The notes under the pieces were generated by a model that made no database searches, was not told where the DNA came from, and was given only the letters and a program-made list of their open reading frames with translations. From the NCBI RefSeq assembly GCF_944384695.1, contig NZ_CALWUQ010000008.1, positions 1 through 44,979 of the forward strand: 44,979 nt of DNA, written 5' to 3'. Positions 31,415 to 38,901 of this stretch are shown in pieces. The stretch's first letter is position 1, and every line of letters starts with the position of its first letter. The stretch comes from an uncultured Agathobaculum sp. GTDB lineage: Bacteria; Bacillota; Clostridia; Oscillospirales; Butyricicoccaceae. A program made the translations under genes and the position numbers.

Positions 31415-31628
31415 GCTGTTCCCCTCCCCTGTCATAATAGTGCTCCAACACAAAAGCCGTTTTGCGGTTTTCGTTAATCATGGCCTGCAAGCAGTTGATA
31501 CGCTGCTTCAGCCGGTACTTTACCTCGCTGTGCTCCGCACGGCGCCGCGCCACCTGCAATTGCTTCAGGCGCAGCTCCAAAATCGCCGTGTTCGCGCGGT
31601 ATTCCTTTGCCATTTCCCGCATCTGCAT
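31392..31628 (-). CDS. Small basic coiled-coil protein, first gene of the SOS-box operon
   Basis: I do not recognise this 78-residue protein. It is almost wholly helical and basic, with heptad-like spacing of Leu, Ile and Arg (AILELRLKQLQVARRRAEHSEVKYRLKQRINCLQAMINENRKT), suggesting a coiled coil. The ATG at 31628 lies six bases after AAGGAGG. It overlaps the sigma-like gene by 23 bases, so the two products probably act together. Expression should be held by LexA at 31647-31660. Confidence 0.6.
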   Translation of the reverse strand: MQMREMAKEYRANTAILELRLKQLQVARRRAEHSEVKYRLKQRINCLQAMINENRKTAFVLEHYYDRGGEQHENRKAV

Positions 31629-31646
31629 GCTATACCTCCTTATAAT

Positions 31647-31660
31647 CGAACATTTGTTCG
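31647..31660 (-). promoter_or_regulatory. Perfect LexA (SOS) box
   Basis: CGAACATTTGTTCG is a perfect match to the Firmicutes LexA/DinR operator CGAAC-N4-GTTCG. It lies about 11 bases downstream of the predicted transcription start and 18 bases upstream of the first ATG, an ideal place to block transcription. Confidence 0.85.
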
Positions 31661-31676
31661 TATCTCCTTGTTTCCT

Positions 31677-31705
31677 ATAATACAATATATTGGAAGGCTT
31701 GTCAA
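31677..31705 (-). promoter_or_regulatory. Consensus sigma-A promoter of the SOS-box operon
   Basis: On the minus strand TTGACA (perfect) and TATTAT are separated by 17 bases, giving a strong promoter for the two small genes. Confidence 0.8.
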
Positions 31706-31745
31706 CATCAGCCTACATTTGGTGTGCTATCAATTTCTGAACCCG

Positions 31746-31753
31746 CATATACT
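31746..31753 (+). promoter_or_regulatory. Possible sigma-E -10 element of spoIID
   Basis: CATATACT matches the mother-cell sigma-E -10 consensus CATACAHT at seven of eight positions and lies 23 bases before the spoIID start. The -35 region (around 31725) is a poor match, so support is weak. Confidence 0.35.
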
Positions 31754-31776
31754 ATCGGAGAAAGGAGGCATCGGAC

Positions 31777-32745
31777 ATGCGTAAACTGCTGCTCACCGGA
31801 TGCGGGCTTGTTTTGGCGTTATATCTCGCGCCCGCGCTCTGGCTGCACGGCAGCGAGCCGGCAAACGGTCAGGCCGCGTCTGCTTCCGTACCGGCTGCAA
31901 CGGAAACCGCCCTGACAGGCGATTACTCCACCGTTACGGTTTTGATTGACAACCAGCCGACCCAGCTGCCGCTTGAAGACTATGTCGCCGGTGTGGTGGC
32001 GGCGGAAATCCCCAACGACTTCCCGCTCGAGGCCATTCGCGCGCAGGCGGTCGCCGCGCGTACTTATGCGGTCTACAAAATGGCGGCGGGCCGTCCCGAC
32101 GCGCATCCCGAAGCCGACGTCTGCGATGACTTCCACCACTGCGCAGCCTACCGCGACGTTGCTGTGGCAGCCGCATCCGGCAGCGACGTGTCGCGCGTAC
32201 AGCAGGCCGTGCAGGACACCGAGGGGGAAATCCTGACCTATGACGGCGCGCCGATTGCGGCGGTGTTCCATTGCGTCAGCGGCCCGCGCACCGAAGCCGC
32301 GCGCGACGTATGGGGCGAGGATGTGCCCTATCTGCAAAGCGTGGTCAGCCCGGGCGGCACGGCATACAGCGGCTATGAAGCGGCGGTCACTGTTTCTGCG
32401 GCGGAATTTCGCGAAAAGGTCGCGGAAACCTTTCCCTCGGCGGATGTATCCGGCCCGCCGAACGACTGGTTCAAAGCGTCTGTCCGCTCGGATGCGGGCG
32501 GCATCATCACCGTACAGCTCGGCGGCGTGACCGTCGAAGGCACCGCCGTGCGTGAGCTGTTCGGTCTGCAATCGACCAATTTCACGATTACCACAACGGA
32601 TGACAGCATCACCTTCCATACCATCGGTTATGGCCACGGTGTCGGCCTGTCGCAATACGGCGCCAAGTACATGGCCGAGCAGGGCGCAGATTATACAGAA
32701 ATTTTAGCGCATTATTATCCGGATACTGTGCTCCGCAATGTATAA
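31777..32745 (+). CDS. spoIID: Stage II sporulation protein D (SpoIID/LytB)
   Basis: SpoIID is a lytic transglycosylase of the DMP complex that remodels septal peptidoglycan during engulfment. The 322-residue protein has one N-terminal membrane anchor (residues 4-22) and the SpoIID domain. Conserved segments are LPLEDYVAGVVAAEIPNDFPLEAIRAQAVAARTYAV with the catalytic Glu in the AAEIP stretch, and FHCVSGPRTEAARDVWG. The C-terminal GYGHGVGLSQYGAKYMAEQGADY signature is intact. The start follows AAAGGAGG. spoIIQ lies 46 bases downstream, the clostridial order. Confidence 0.94.
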   Translation: MRKLLLTGCGLVLALYLAPALWLHGSEPANGQAASASVPAATETALTGDYSTVTVLIDNQPTQLPLEDYVAGVVAAEIPNDFPLEAIRAQAVAARTYAVYKMAAGRPDAHPEADVCDDFHHCAAYRDVAVAAASGSDVSRVQQAVQDTEGEILTYDGAPIAAVFHCVSGPRTEAARDVWGEDVPYLQSVVSPGGTAYSGYEAAVTVSAAEFREKVAETFPSADVSGPPNDWFKASVRSDAGGIITVQLGGVTVEGTAVRELFGLQSTNFTITTTDDSITFHTIGYGHGVGLSQYGAKYMAEQGADYTEILAHYYPDTVLRNV

Positions 32746-32769
32746 ACCCTTTCCTCCGCGGCCATACTG
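32740..32769 (+). promoter_or_regulatory. Sigma-F-type promoter of spoIIQ
   Basis: GTATA (32740-32744), 15 bases and GGCCATACTG (32760-32769) match the sigma-F consensus GYATA-N15-GGNNANAHTR at every fixed position. The -35 overlaps the last codons of spoIID. Transcription should begin near 32776, only a few bases before the spoIIQ ribosome-binding site. Confidence 0.7.
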
Positions 32770-32789
32770 GTGAAAACGGAGGTAAAGGG
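32747..32789 (+). promoter_or_regulatory. Hairpin that sequesters the spoIIQ ribosome-binding site
   Basis: CCCTTTCCTCCG (32747-32758) pairs with CGGAGG-T-AAAGGG (32777-32789), 12 bp with one bulged T. The right arm is the spoIIQ SD. RNA read through from spoIID contains both arms, while RNA starting at the sigma-F promoter lacks the left arm. The hairpin would then block translation only on read-through messages. Confidence 0.6.
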
Positions 32790-32791
32790 AT

Positions 32792-33550
32792 ATGAAACAA
32801 TATCATTCCAAACATACCGCAGTCCTTTCGACCCGCGGCTTCTACACCATTTTGACCGTCTGCGCCCTGATTATCGCGGCATCCGCGTGGGTGCTCTGGT
32901 CGGACGCCACCGCGCCCGCGGAAGATGAAACGCAGGCCAGCCTGCCCATCGTCACGCCCGCGGAGACACTGCCCGACCTGACCGAGGACACCCCGGTGCT
33001 GTCCGAGGAGACCGGCGAGCCGGATGAGACCGAGCAGACGGACGAAGCCGAGCAAGCGCAGCCCGAAGAAACCGAGGACACCGCCGCCGAAACCGCAGAA
33101 CCTGCGCCCGCACCGGTGGAAACCGTGTCCGCACCGGTTTATGTGCGTCCGGTTTCCGGCGCGGTCATCACGCCGTTCTCCGGCGATGAGCTGCTGTTCC
33201 AGCCGACCTTTGGTGACTGGCGCGTGCACACCGGCACGGACTTTGCCGCCGAAGCCGGGGAAACCGTGCTGGCGCTGACCGACGGCACGGTGCAGAAGGT
33301 CGTCGAGGATGGGCTGTACGGCACGTGCGTTACGCTTTCGCATGACGCCGATTTGACCTCGACCTACTGCGGCGTGACCGATGTGCGCGTCGCGGAGGGA
33401 CAGGCCATTGCCGCAGGCGAAGCGCTCGGCACGGTCGCGGAAACCATTGACGCGGAAGCGGCGCTCGGCCCGCACCTGCATGTGGAAACCGCCCGCGTAG
33501 GCACACCGGTCGACGTGCTCGAACTGCTGGGCGAAAGCGAAGTTGAATAA
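32792..33550 (+). CDS. spoIIQ: SpoIIQ-like M23 (LytM) peptidase of the engulfment channel
   Basis: SpoIIQ is the forespore membrane protein that pairs with SpoIIIAH to hold the engulfing membrane and form a channel. The 252-residue protein has one membrane helix (residues 17-36) and an acidic Glu/Thr/Pro linker (40-115). A LytM domain follows. The zinc motif is complete: H146 and D150 in VHTGTDF, and H228 and H230 in GPHLHVE. Bacillus SpoIIQ has lost one of these ligands, whereas clostridial SpoIIQ keeps them, so this copy may bind zinc and cut peptidoglycan. Identity rests on the spoIID neighbour and the sigma-F promoter. Confidence 0.88.
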   Translation: MKQYHSKHTAVLSTRGFYTILTVCALIIAASAWVLWSDATAPAEDETQASLPIVTPAETLPDLTEDTPVLSEETGEPDETEQTDEAEQAQPEETEDTAAETAEPAPAPVETVSAPVYVRPVSGAVITPFSGDELLFQPTFGDWRVHTGTDFAAEAGETVLALTDGTVQKVVEDGLYGTCVTLSHDADLTSTYCGVTDVRVAEGQAIAAGEALGTVAETIDAEAALGPHLHVETARVGTPVDVLELLGESEVE

Positions 33551-33559
33551 GCTGCAAAA

Positions 33560-33601
33560 CAAAGCAAAGCCGCGGGACGGAGGTCCCGCGGCTTTGCTTT
33601 G
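33560..33601. terminator. Bidirectional terminator between spoIIQ and the lipoprotein gene
   Basis: CAAAGCAAAGCCGCGGGAC pairs perfectly with the complementary arm over 19 bp around a GGAG loop. T-rich flanks on both sides serve both convergent genes. Confidence 0.85.
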
Positions 33602-33610
33602 TATTTGCCT

Positions 33611-34333
33611 TTATTCGGTTTCGGTTTCCATGCTGTCCTGTCCCTCTGCCGGCTCGTCGCTTTCCGCAAGGACGGTATAATTCCCGGTCAAACCGCCGCC
33701 GGCGACGGTTACAATCCCGTCCGCCAGCAGGAAATTCATCTGCTCATCTGCGGATTTGGCCGTCTCGCCGTTGACCGCAGCCGTGCCCTCCGTGCCGTCG
33801 GAAAAGCAATACGCAATCCCGGTTTCTTCCTCCTGCGTGATGGTCAGCGTCACACCCGCAGGACTGACATAACTGCCCGGCCAGCCTTTATGCTGCTCGG
33901 CCTCGGCATCATACAGTGGGAAGGTGTCGTAGTCATCCAGCACACCGTCCCCCAGATAGTTGTATTTCTCGCCAGTCTCCCGGTCGACCGCCACCTTGCC
34001 GACCATCCGGCCTGTGGCGTCGCTGACCACGAACACATAATATTCGCACGCCGACGCCGCATCCGTACCAACGGACAGCGTCTCATCGGTCGCTTCCACG
34101 ACGTACTGTGTTTCATCCACCGCTCCGGCAACCTGCCGCAGCGCCTCCTGCTCGCTCAGACCGGCTGCCGCATCCTCGCTGAGCAGTCCCGCCTGCGTCG
34201 CCGCTTCCAGCGCCTGCGTCTGCGGATTGACCTTTGCAGTCTCCTCTGTCGTCGGCTCCATCACATCGCTTCGCTGCGTACACCCGGACAAAAGCAGGGT
34301 GCCGAGCACCGCCACGGTAATCCATCGTTTCAT
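33611..34333 (-). CDS. Secreted lipoprotein, unknown function
   Basis: This 240-residue protein has a lipoprotein signal peptide: MKRWITVAVLGTLLLSGC, lipobox LLSGC with C18 as the lipidated residue. The mature part is acidic with beta-strand-like repeats. It includes DETQYVVEATDETLSV, YYVFVVSDATGRMVGKVAVDRETGEKYNYLGDG (PepSY-like in character) and a C-terminal beta sequence EQMNFLLADGIVTVAGGGLTGNYTVL. I cannot assign a function. The ATG at 34333 follows GGGAGG; the longer open frame upstream contains its promoter. It converges on spoIIQ. Confidence 0.75.
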   Translation of the reverse strand: MKRWITVAVLGTLLLSGCTQRSDVMEPTTEETAKVNPQTQALEAATQAGLLSEDAAAGLSEQEALRQVAGAVDETQYVVEATDETLSVGTDAASACEYYVFVVSDATGRMVGKVAVDRETGEKYNYLGDGVLDDYDTFPLYDAEAEQHKGWPGSYVSPAGVTLTITQEEETGIAYCFSDGTEGTAAVNGETAKSADEQMNFLLADGIVTVAGGGLTGNYTVLAESDEPAEGQDSMETETE

Positions 34334-34403
34334 CCTGCCTGCCTCCCTCTTTCTTTTCTTCCTCAACAAATCAGGCGGCACCGCTCCCTGCGATGCCGCC
34401 TTA

Positions 34404-34432
34404 ATCATACCGTATCCGGCGCAAAATTGCAA
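34404..34432 (-). promoter_or_regulatory. Sigma-A promoter of the lipoprotein gene
   Basis: On the minus strand TTGCAA and TATGAT are separated by 17 bases. A GGCGGCA/TGCCGCC hairpin (34375-34401) follows in the leader without a T run. Confidence 0.55.
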
Positions 34433-34455
34433 TGGTCACTTAGGTGAAAAATCCG

Positions 34456-37400
34456 TCATTCCCCGCCCTTTTTCAACTTTTTCAGCCAATGCCGTTCTTT
34501 TTTCGGGCGGTCAAAGTGTTTTTTCACACGCTCGGTCAGGCCGTCGGTCAGCGAATAATACACCGGTGTGATAAACAGCGTCGCCACCGTGGAAATCACC
34601 ATGCCGGTCATCATGACCACGCCCATCGGCTTCATCATCTCCGAGCCTTCGCCGCCGGAGAACACCATCGGGACCAGACCGAGAATGGTCGTCAGCGCGG
34701 TCATCAGCACAGGCCGCACGCGGCGCGGACAGGCGTTTAGAATAGCGGTCTGCTTATCCTCGCCCCGTTCGCGGCGCTGCAAAATGTAGTCGACCAGAAC
34801 GATTGACGAGTTGACCACCGTACCGGCCAGAATGATGACCGCCAGCAGCGCCACCATGGACACCTTATTGCCGGTCGGCCACAGCATCAGCAGCGAGCCG
34901 AGCAGACCAATCGGCAGAATCAGCATGATGGCCACCGGCAGCACGAACGAGTTAAACTGGCTTGCCAGAATGAAGTAAACCAGCAAAATCGCCACCATCA
35001 GCGCGGTCATCAGCGATTGGGTCGTTTCCTCAATGCTGGAAGCCGACGTGTCGCCGTTTTCCACCTCGATGCCCTCGGGCATCTGATAGTTTGCGAGCAA
35101 ATCGTTTACCTGCTGCATAATGTTGACGCTGTCGCCCGACTCGGTCTCACCCGTAATGGTGACCGTTTCGTACTGGTTGATGCGCGAAATCGACTGCGGC
35201 GACAGTTCGGTATACACGTCCGCGACCATGGACAGCGGCACTGTGCCGCCGGTCGGCGCGGGCAGCTGCAAGGATTTGAGCGCGTCAATATCCTGCGTAA
35301 GCGTTTCGTCGCCCGAAATCGTCACATCGTATTCCTCGCCGCTCATGCGCAGCGTGGTCGCCACCGAGCCGGTCAGCTCGCCGCGCACGAGTGAGCCGAT
35401 GGTGGCGGCCGTCAGGCCGAAGCGGGACGCATTCTCCCGGTTGACCTTGATGGCCACGCGCGGCACCTGATCGCCTGCGGAGGACTCGACGTTGACCGCA
35501 TCCGGCAACGCCTCGATTTTGCGCGCCAAATCCTCCGCTGTTTCCGCGAGTTCATCGTAATCCTTACCGGACAGCTGCACGCTGATATCCGAACCGCTGT
35601 CCATCACCATCATGCCGGCGTCCGACACGGTAATCTCGCAGCCCGCGATATCCGCCAAATCGCGGCGCAGCTGTGCGGCAACCTGCGCGGCCGAACGCTC
35701 GCGCTCCTCCACCGGCTTGAGCATGATGGTCACGCTCGCCCCGGATGCACTGGACATAATCGAAGTCGAACTGCCCGTGCTGTAATAAATCAAATCCATT
35801 TCGGGCACGGTCTGCTCCGCAATCGTCACAATGCGGTCCTGAATGGCCGCTGTTTCCTCCATCGTCGAGCCGCTGGGCATGCCGACCGAAACATCCACCT
35901 GCCCCTGGTCCATCTCGGGAATCAGCTCCGCACCGGCCGCCGCAATGCTGGCAATAGAAACCACGCAGATGCACGCGGTCACTGCAATGCCAATCCAGCG
36001 GCGCGTAATGAATAGCTTGAGCACCTTTTTATACACCCGTATCGCGGGCTTATCCGCGATGACATGGTCGCGCAGACCCGGCGCTGCGGTCGACAGCCGG
36101 TGCACGCCGCCGCGGTCCAGCAGGATGTAGCACAGAAGCGGCACCAATGTCAGCGAAATCAAAAGCGACGAGGACAGCAGCGCCACAATCGTGATACAGA
36201 ACTCCCGGAACATCATGCCGGTCAGGCCGCCGGACAGGCCGATTGGCAGGAATACGGCGATGGTGGTCAGGGTGGACGCCGTGACCGACAGCACGACCTC
36301 CCGCGTGCCCTTGACGCAGGAATCCCAGCGGTCGTAGCCGTCCGCCCGGTAGTGGAACACGTTTTCCAGCACCACGATGGAGTTATCCACAATCATACCG
36401 ACGCCCAACGCAATACCACCCAGCGACATGATGTTCAGCGTGATATCCAGCGCGAACATCAGCAGGAAGGTAAACAGGATGCAGCAGGGCATGGCAATGG
36501 AAATCGCCAGCGTCGCGCCGAAATCCCGCAGGAACACCAGCAATACAATCGCCGCGAACAGCACGCCCATCCAGATATTGCTCATGGCGTTGTCGACCGT
36601 CATGTTGATGTAGTCGGACTGGTCCATGACCAAATCCCACTCCAGCGCGCCGTTGCCCGCAATCAGGCTGTCCAGCTGCGCCTTGGCGCGCTCGGCAATC
36701 TCGACCGTATTCGAGCCGGACTGCTTGTTGACCGACAGCATCAAGCATTCCTCGCCGTTGACCTTAGCCAGCGCGTCGCGGTCCTTGGGCTGCATGGAAA
36801 CGTCCGCAATCTGGTTTAGACGCACGGTGCCGCCTGCGGGCAGCGAAATCAGCTCATTTTTCACGTCCTCAATCGACTGATATTCGCCATCCGTGCGCAC
36901 GGACAGCGTCTGCGAGCCGCTGTCCAGCTCGCCGCCCGGCACCGCCATATTGTCCGCGCCCAGCTGCTGCGCCACCGAGCTGACCGTCAGGTTATAGCCC
37001 TTCAGACGCGCCGCGTCGGTCTTGACTGCGACTTCATTTTCATAGCCGCCCGAAATATCCACCGACGCCACGCCGTCCAGCCGTTCGAGCGCGGGCGCAA
37101 TCTCTTCCTCCACCATCGACTGAAGGCTCGCCAAATCGCTGCCGCGCAGCGCTACCATGATGACCGGCATGGAGTCGATGTCAATCGACATAACGATGGG
37201 GTCGGTCGCGTCCTCCGGCAAAAGGGATTTCGCCTGATCGACCTTGTCACGCATATCGGTCATCGCCTTATCCAAATCGGTGCCATAGGCAAACTGCACG
37301 ATGACCATGGACATATTTTCCGCCGAGGTCGAGCTGAGCGTCTCCAGACCCGCAAGGCCCGCACAGGCGGACTCGAGCGGCCTTGTCACCTGCTGCTCGA

Positions 37401-37575
37401 TATCCTCCGGTCCCGCGCCCGCATAGGTCGAATATACAATCGCCACCGGCAGCTCCATATCCGGCATGAGTGCCAGCGGCAGCGACTGAAAGCAATAGAA
37501 ACCAAACACAATGACCAATATGTACGCCAGAATGGTCATGACATTGTGTTTGATACAGTTTTCCGCAATTCTCAT
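34456..37575 (-). CDS. RND-family efflux transporter (AcrB/MexB type)
   Basis: This 1039-residue inner-membrane pump belongs to the hydrophobe/amphiphile RND family, which exports drugs, bile acids or lipids by proton antiport. Helix 1 is followed by a periplasmic-type domain with ALMPDMELPVAIVYSTYAGAGPEDIEQQVTRPLE and a central bundle of six helices. The second half repeats this plan. The TM4 proton-relay segment reads GMIVDNSIVVLENVF, so it has one Asp and an Asn where AcrB has two. The ATG at 37575 gives MRIAENCIKHNVMTIL; the upstream frame lies within the adaptor gene. It is the last gene of a LacI-TolC-adaptor-pump run. Confidence 0.93.
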   Translation of the reverse strand: MRIAENCIKHNVMTILAYILVIVFGFYCFQSLPLALMPDMELPVAIVYSTYAGAGPEDIEQQVTRPLESACAGLAGLETLSSTSAENMSMVIVQFAYGTDLDKAMTDMRDKVDQAKSLLPEDATDPIVMSIDIDSMPVIMVALRGSDLASLQSMVEEEIAPALERLDGVASVDISGGYENEVAVKTDAARLKGYNLTVSSVAQQLGADNMAVPGGELDSGSQTLSVRTDGEYQSIEDVKNELISLPAGGTVRLNQIADVSMQPKDRDALAKVNGEECLMLSVNKQSGSNTVEIAERAKAQLDSLIAGNGALEWDLVMDQSDYINMTVDNAMSNIWMGVLFAAIVLLVFLRDFGATLAISIAMPCCILFTFLLMFALDITLNIMSLGGIALGVGMIVDNSIVVLENVFHYRADGYDRWDSCVKGTREVVLSVTASTLTTIAVFLPIGLSGGLTGMMFREFCITIVALLSSSLLISLTLVPLLCYILLDRGGVHRLSTAAPGLRDHVIADKPAIRVYKKVLKLFITRRWIGIAVTACICVVSIASIAAAGAELIPEMDQGQVDVSVGMPSGSTMEETAAIQDRIVTIAEQTVPEMDLIYYSTGSSTSIMSSASGASVTIMLKPVEERERSAAQVAAQLRRDLADIAGCEITVSDAGMMVMDSGSDISVQLSGKDYDELAETAEDLARKIEALPDAVNVESSAGDQVPRVAIKVNRENASRFGLTAATIGSLVRGELTGSVATTLRMSGEEYDVTISGDETLTQDIDALKSLQLPAPTGGTVPLSMVADVYTELSPQSISRINQYETVTITGETESGDSVNIMQQVNDLLANYQMPEGIEVENGDTSASSIEETTQSLMTALMVAILLVYFILASQFNSFVLPVAIMLILPIGLLGSLLMLWPTGNKVSMVALLAVIILAGTVVNSSIVLVDYILQRRERGEDKQTAILNACPRRVRPVLMTALTTILGLVPMVFSGGEGSEMMKPMGVVMMTGMVISTVATLFITPVYYSLTDGLTERVKKHFDRPKKERHWLKKLKKGGE

Positions 37576-37582
37576 AGGGGTG

Positions 37583-38866
37583 TCAGCCCTCCCCGTCCGC
37601 GGCGGCGGCATCCGTGGCGGTCTCGTCCGTCACACCCGCTGCGGTGTCATCCTGCGCTGTGCCGTCCTCACCGGTCACCACGCGCACCATCGAACCATCC
37701 GACAGGTAGGACTGCCCCTTGACAACCACCCGGTCGCCTTCAGCCAGACCGGATACGATTTCGGTATTCGTTTTGCTCACCAGACCGGTCTGCACCACCA
37801 CACGTGTGGCAGTGTCGCCCTCACCGAAATCATCGACGACAAACACATATCGCTCGTCATTGCTGCCGGTCAGAATCGCCTCGGTCGGCACGGACAGCGC
37901 ATCGCTGCGACGGGCCGTGTAGAATGTAACCGTTGCAAACGCGCCGATGGGCGGCGCAGCGTCCGCAGGCAGCGAAACCGGAATATCATACAGGTTGGTC
38001 TGCGCATTGGCCGCCGCGGGCAGCGCACCGATGGTGCCCTGCATCATATCGTCCGACAGCACCGAAATCACAATACCCGCGCTGTCGCCCGCATGAATGT
38101 TGGTGAATACGTCCTCGGCCACCGAAGCGGCAACCTCCACCTTGCCGTCCTCCGCGATGACCACGCCGGGCTGCGCGGACGAAGCCATACCGCCGCGCAC
38201 CACATTGACCGCCGTGACCGTACCCGCGCACGGCGCTTTGACCGTGCCGAGCGCCGCCTGCGTGGTAATCTGGTCCATCGACGCCTGAATCTGCGCAAGC
38301 GACGCGGATTGCTGGGCCTGCGCCTGCGACACACCCGCCTGCGCCTGCTCAAGCGCGCCCTGCGCCTGCGCAAGCGCCTGTTCCGCGCGGGTCACATCCT
38401 GCGCGGCTGCCGCGCCGACTTCATACAGCGCCTTGGTGTTGTCCAGCGACTGCTGCGCCTGTTCCACACCAATCTGCGCCTGCTCTACGCCGAGCTGCGC
38501 GGACGAAATGGCACCGTCTGTCGCGGCCTTGGTCGCGCTGTACGACTGCTGCAAGGCGCCCAGCGTGGAGGTGACCGTCGAGGTGTCCACTGTGAAGAGG
38601 GTCTGTCCCTTGGTGACCTTGTCTCCCTCCTTGACCGGCAGCGTGAGCACCTGCCCCGCCAGCAGCGGGAATACCTGCACCTCATTGACCGCAACCACCT
38701 TGCCCGTGACCGAATACTCCGCATTCATCGGGCCGGATGCAACCGTCATCACTTCCACGGCGGTTCCGGTCGGCGCCTCTTCCGTCTGCTCCTGCTCCTG
38801 TCCGCAGCCCGCGCCCAGCAGCAGCGCCGCTGCCATCACAGCGGCTAAAATACGTTTGCTTTTCAT
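37583..38866 (-). CDS. RND efflux periplasmic adaptor subunit
   Basis: This 427-residue membrane-fusion protein is a lipoprotein: MKSKRILAAVMAAALLLGAGC with C21 as the likely lipidated residue. A lipoyl/barrel-sandwich half (YSVTGKVVAVNEVQVFPLLAGQVLTLPVKEGDKVTKGQTLFTVD) is followed by a long coiled-coil hairpin rich in Gln and Ala. The returning half (GTVKAPCAGTVTAVNVVRGG), a beta-barrel and a membrane-proximal domain follow. The start at 38866 has a GGAGG site. It lies eight bases before the pump gene and links the pump to its partner. Confidence 0.92.
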   Translation of the reverse strand: MKSKRILAAVMAAALLLGAGCGQEQEQTEEAPTGTAVEVMTVASGPMNAEYSVTGKVVAVNEVQVFPLLAGQVLTLPVKEGDKVTKGQTLFTVDTSTVTSTLGALQQSYSATKAATDGAISSAQLGVEQAQIGVEQAQQSLDNTKALYEVGAAAAQDVTRAEQALAQAQGALEQAQAGVSQAQAQQSASLAQIQASMDQITTQAALGTVKAPCAGTVTAVNVVRGGMASSAQPGVVIAEDGKVEVAASVAEDVFTNIHAGDSAGIVISVLSDDMMQGTIGALPAAANAQTNLYDIPVSLPADAAPPIGAFATVTFYTARRSDALSVPTEAILTGSNDERYVFVVDDFGEGDTATRVVVQTGLVSKTNTEIVSGLAEGDRVVVKGQSYLSDGSMVRVVTGEDGTAQDDTAAGVTDETATDAAAADGEG

Positions 38867-38901
38867 CTGTGTCCTCCGTCGCTCGCTTTCCCGATTTGCC
38901 A

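Noticed and set aside
31377..31705. Prophage or integrative-element remnant around the SOS-box genes
   Set aside because: No integrase, att repeat or phage gene is present; both flanks are core genes (rpsO and spoIID).
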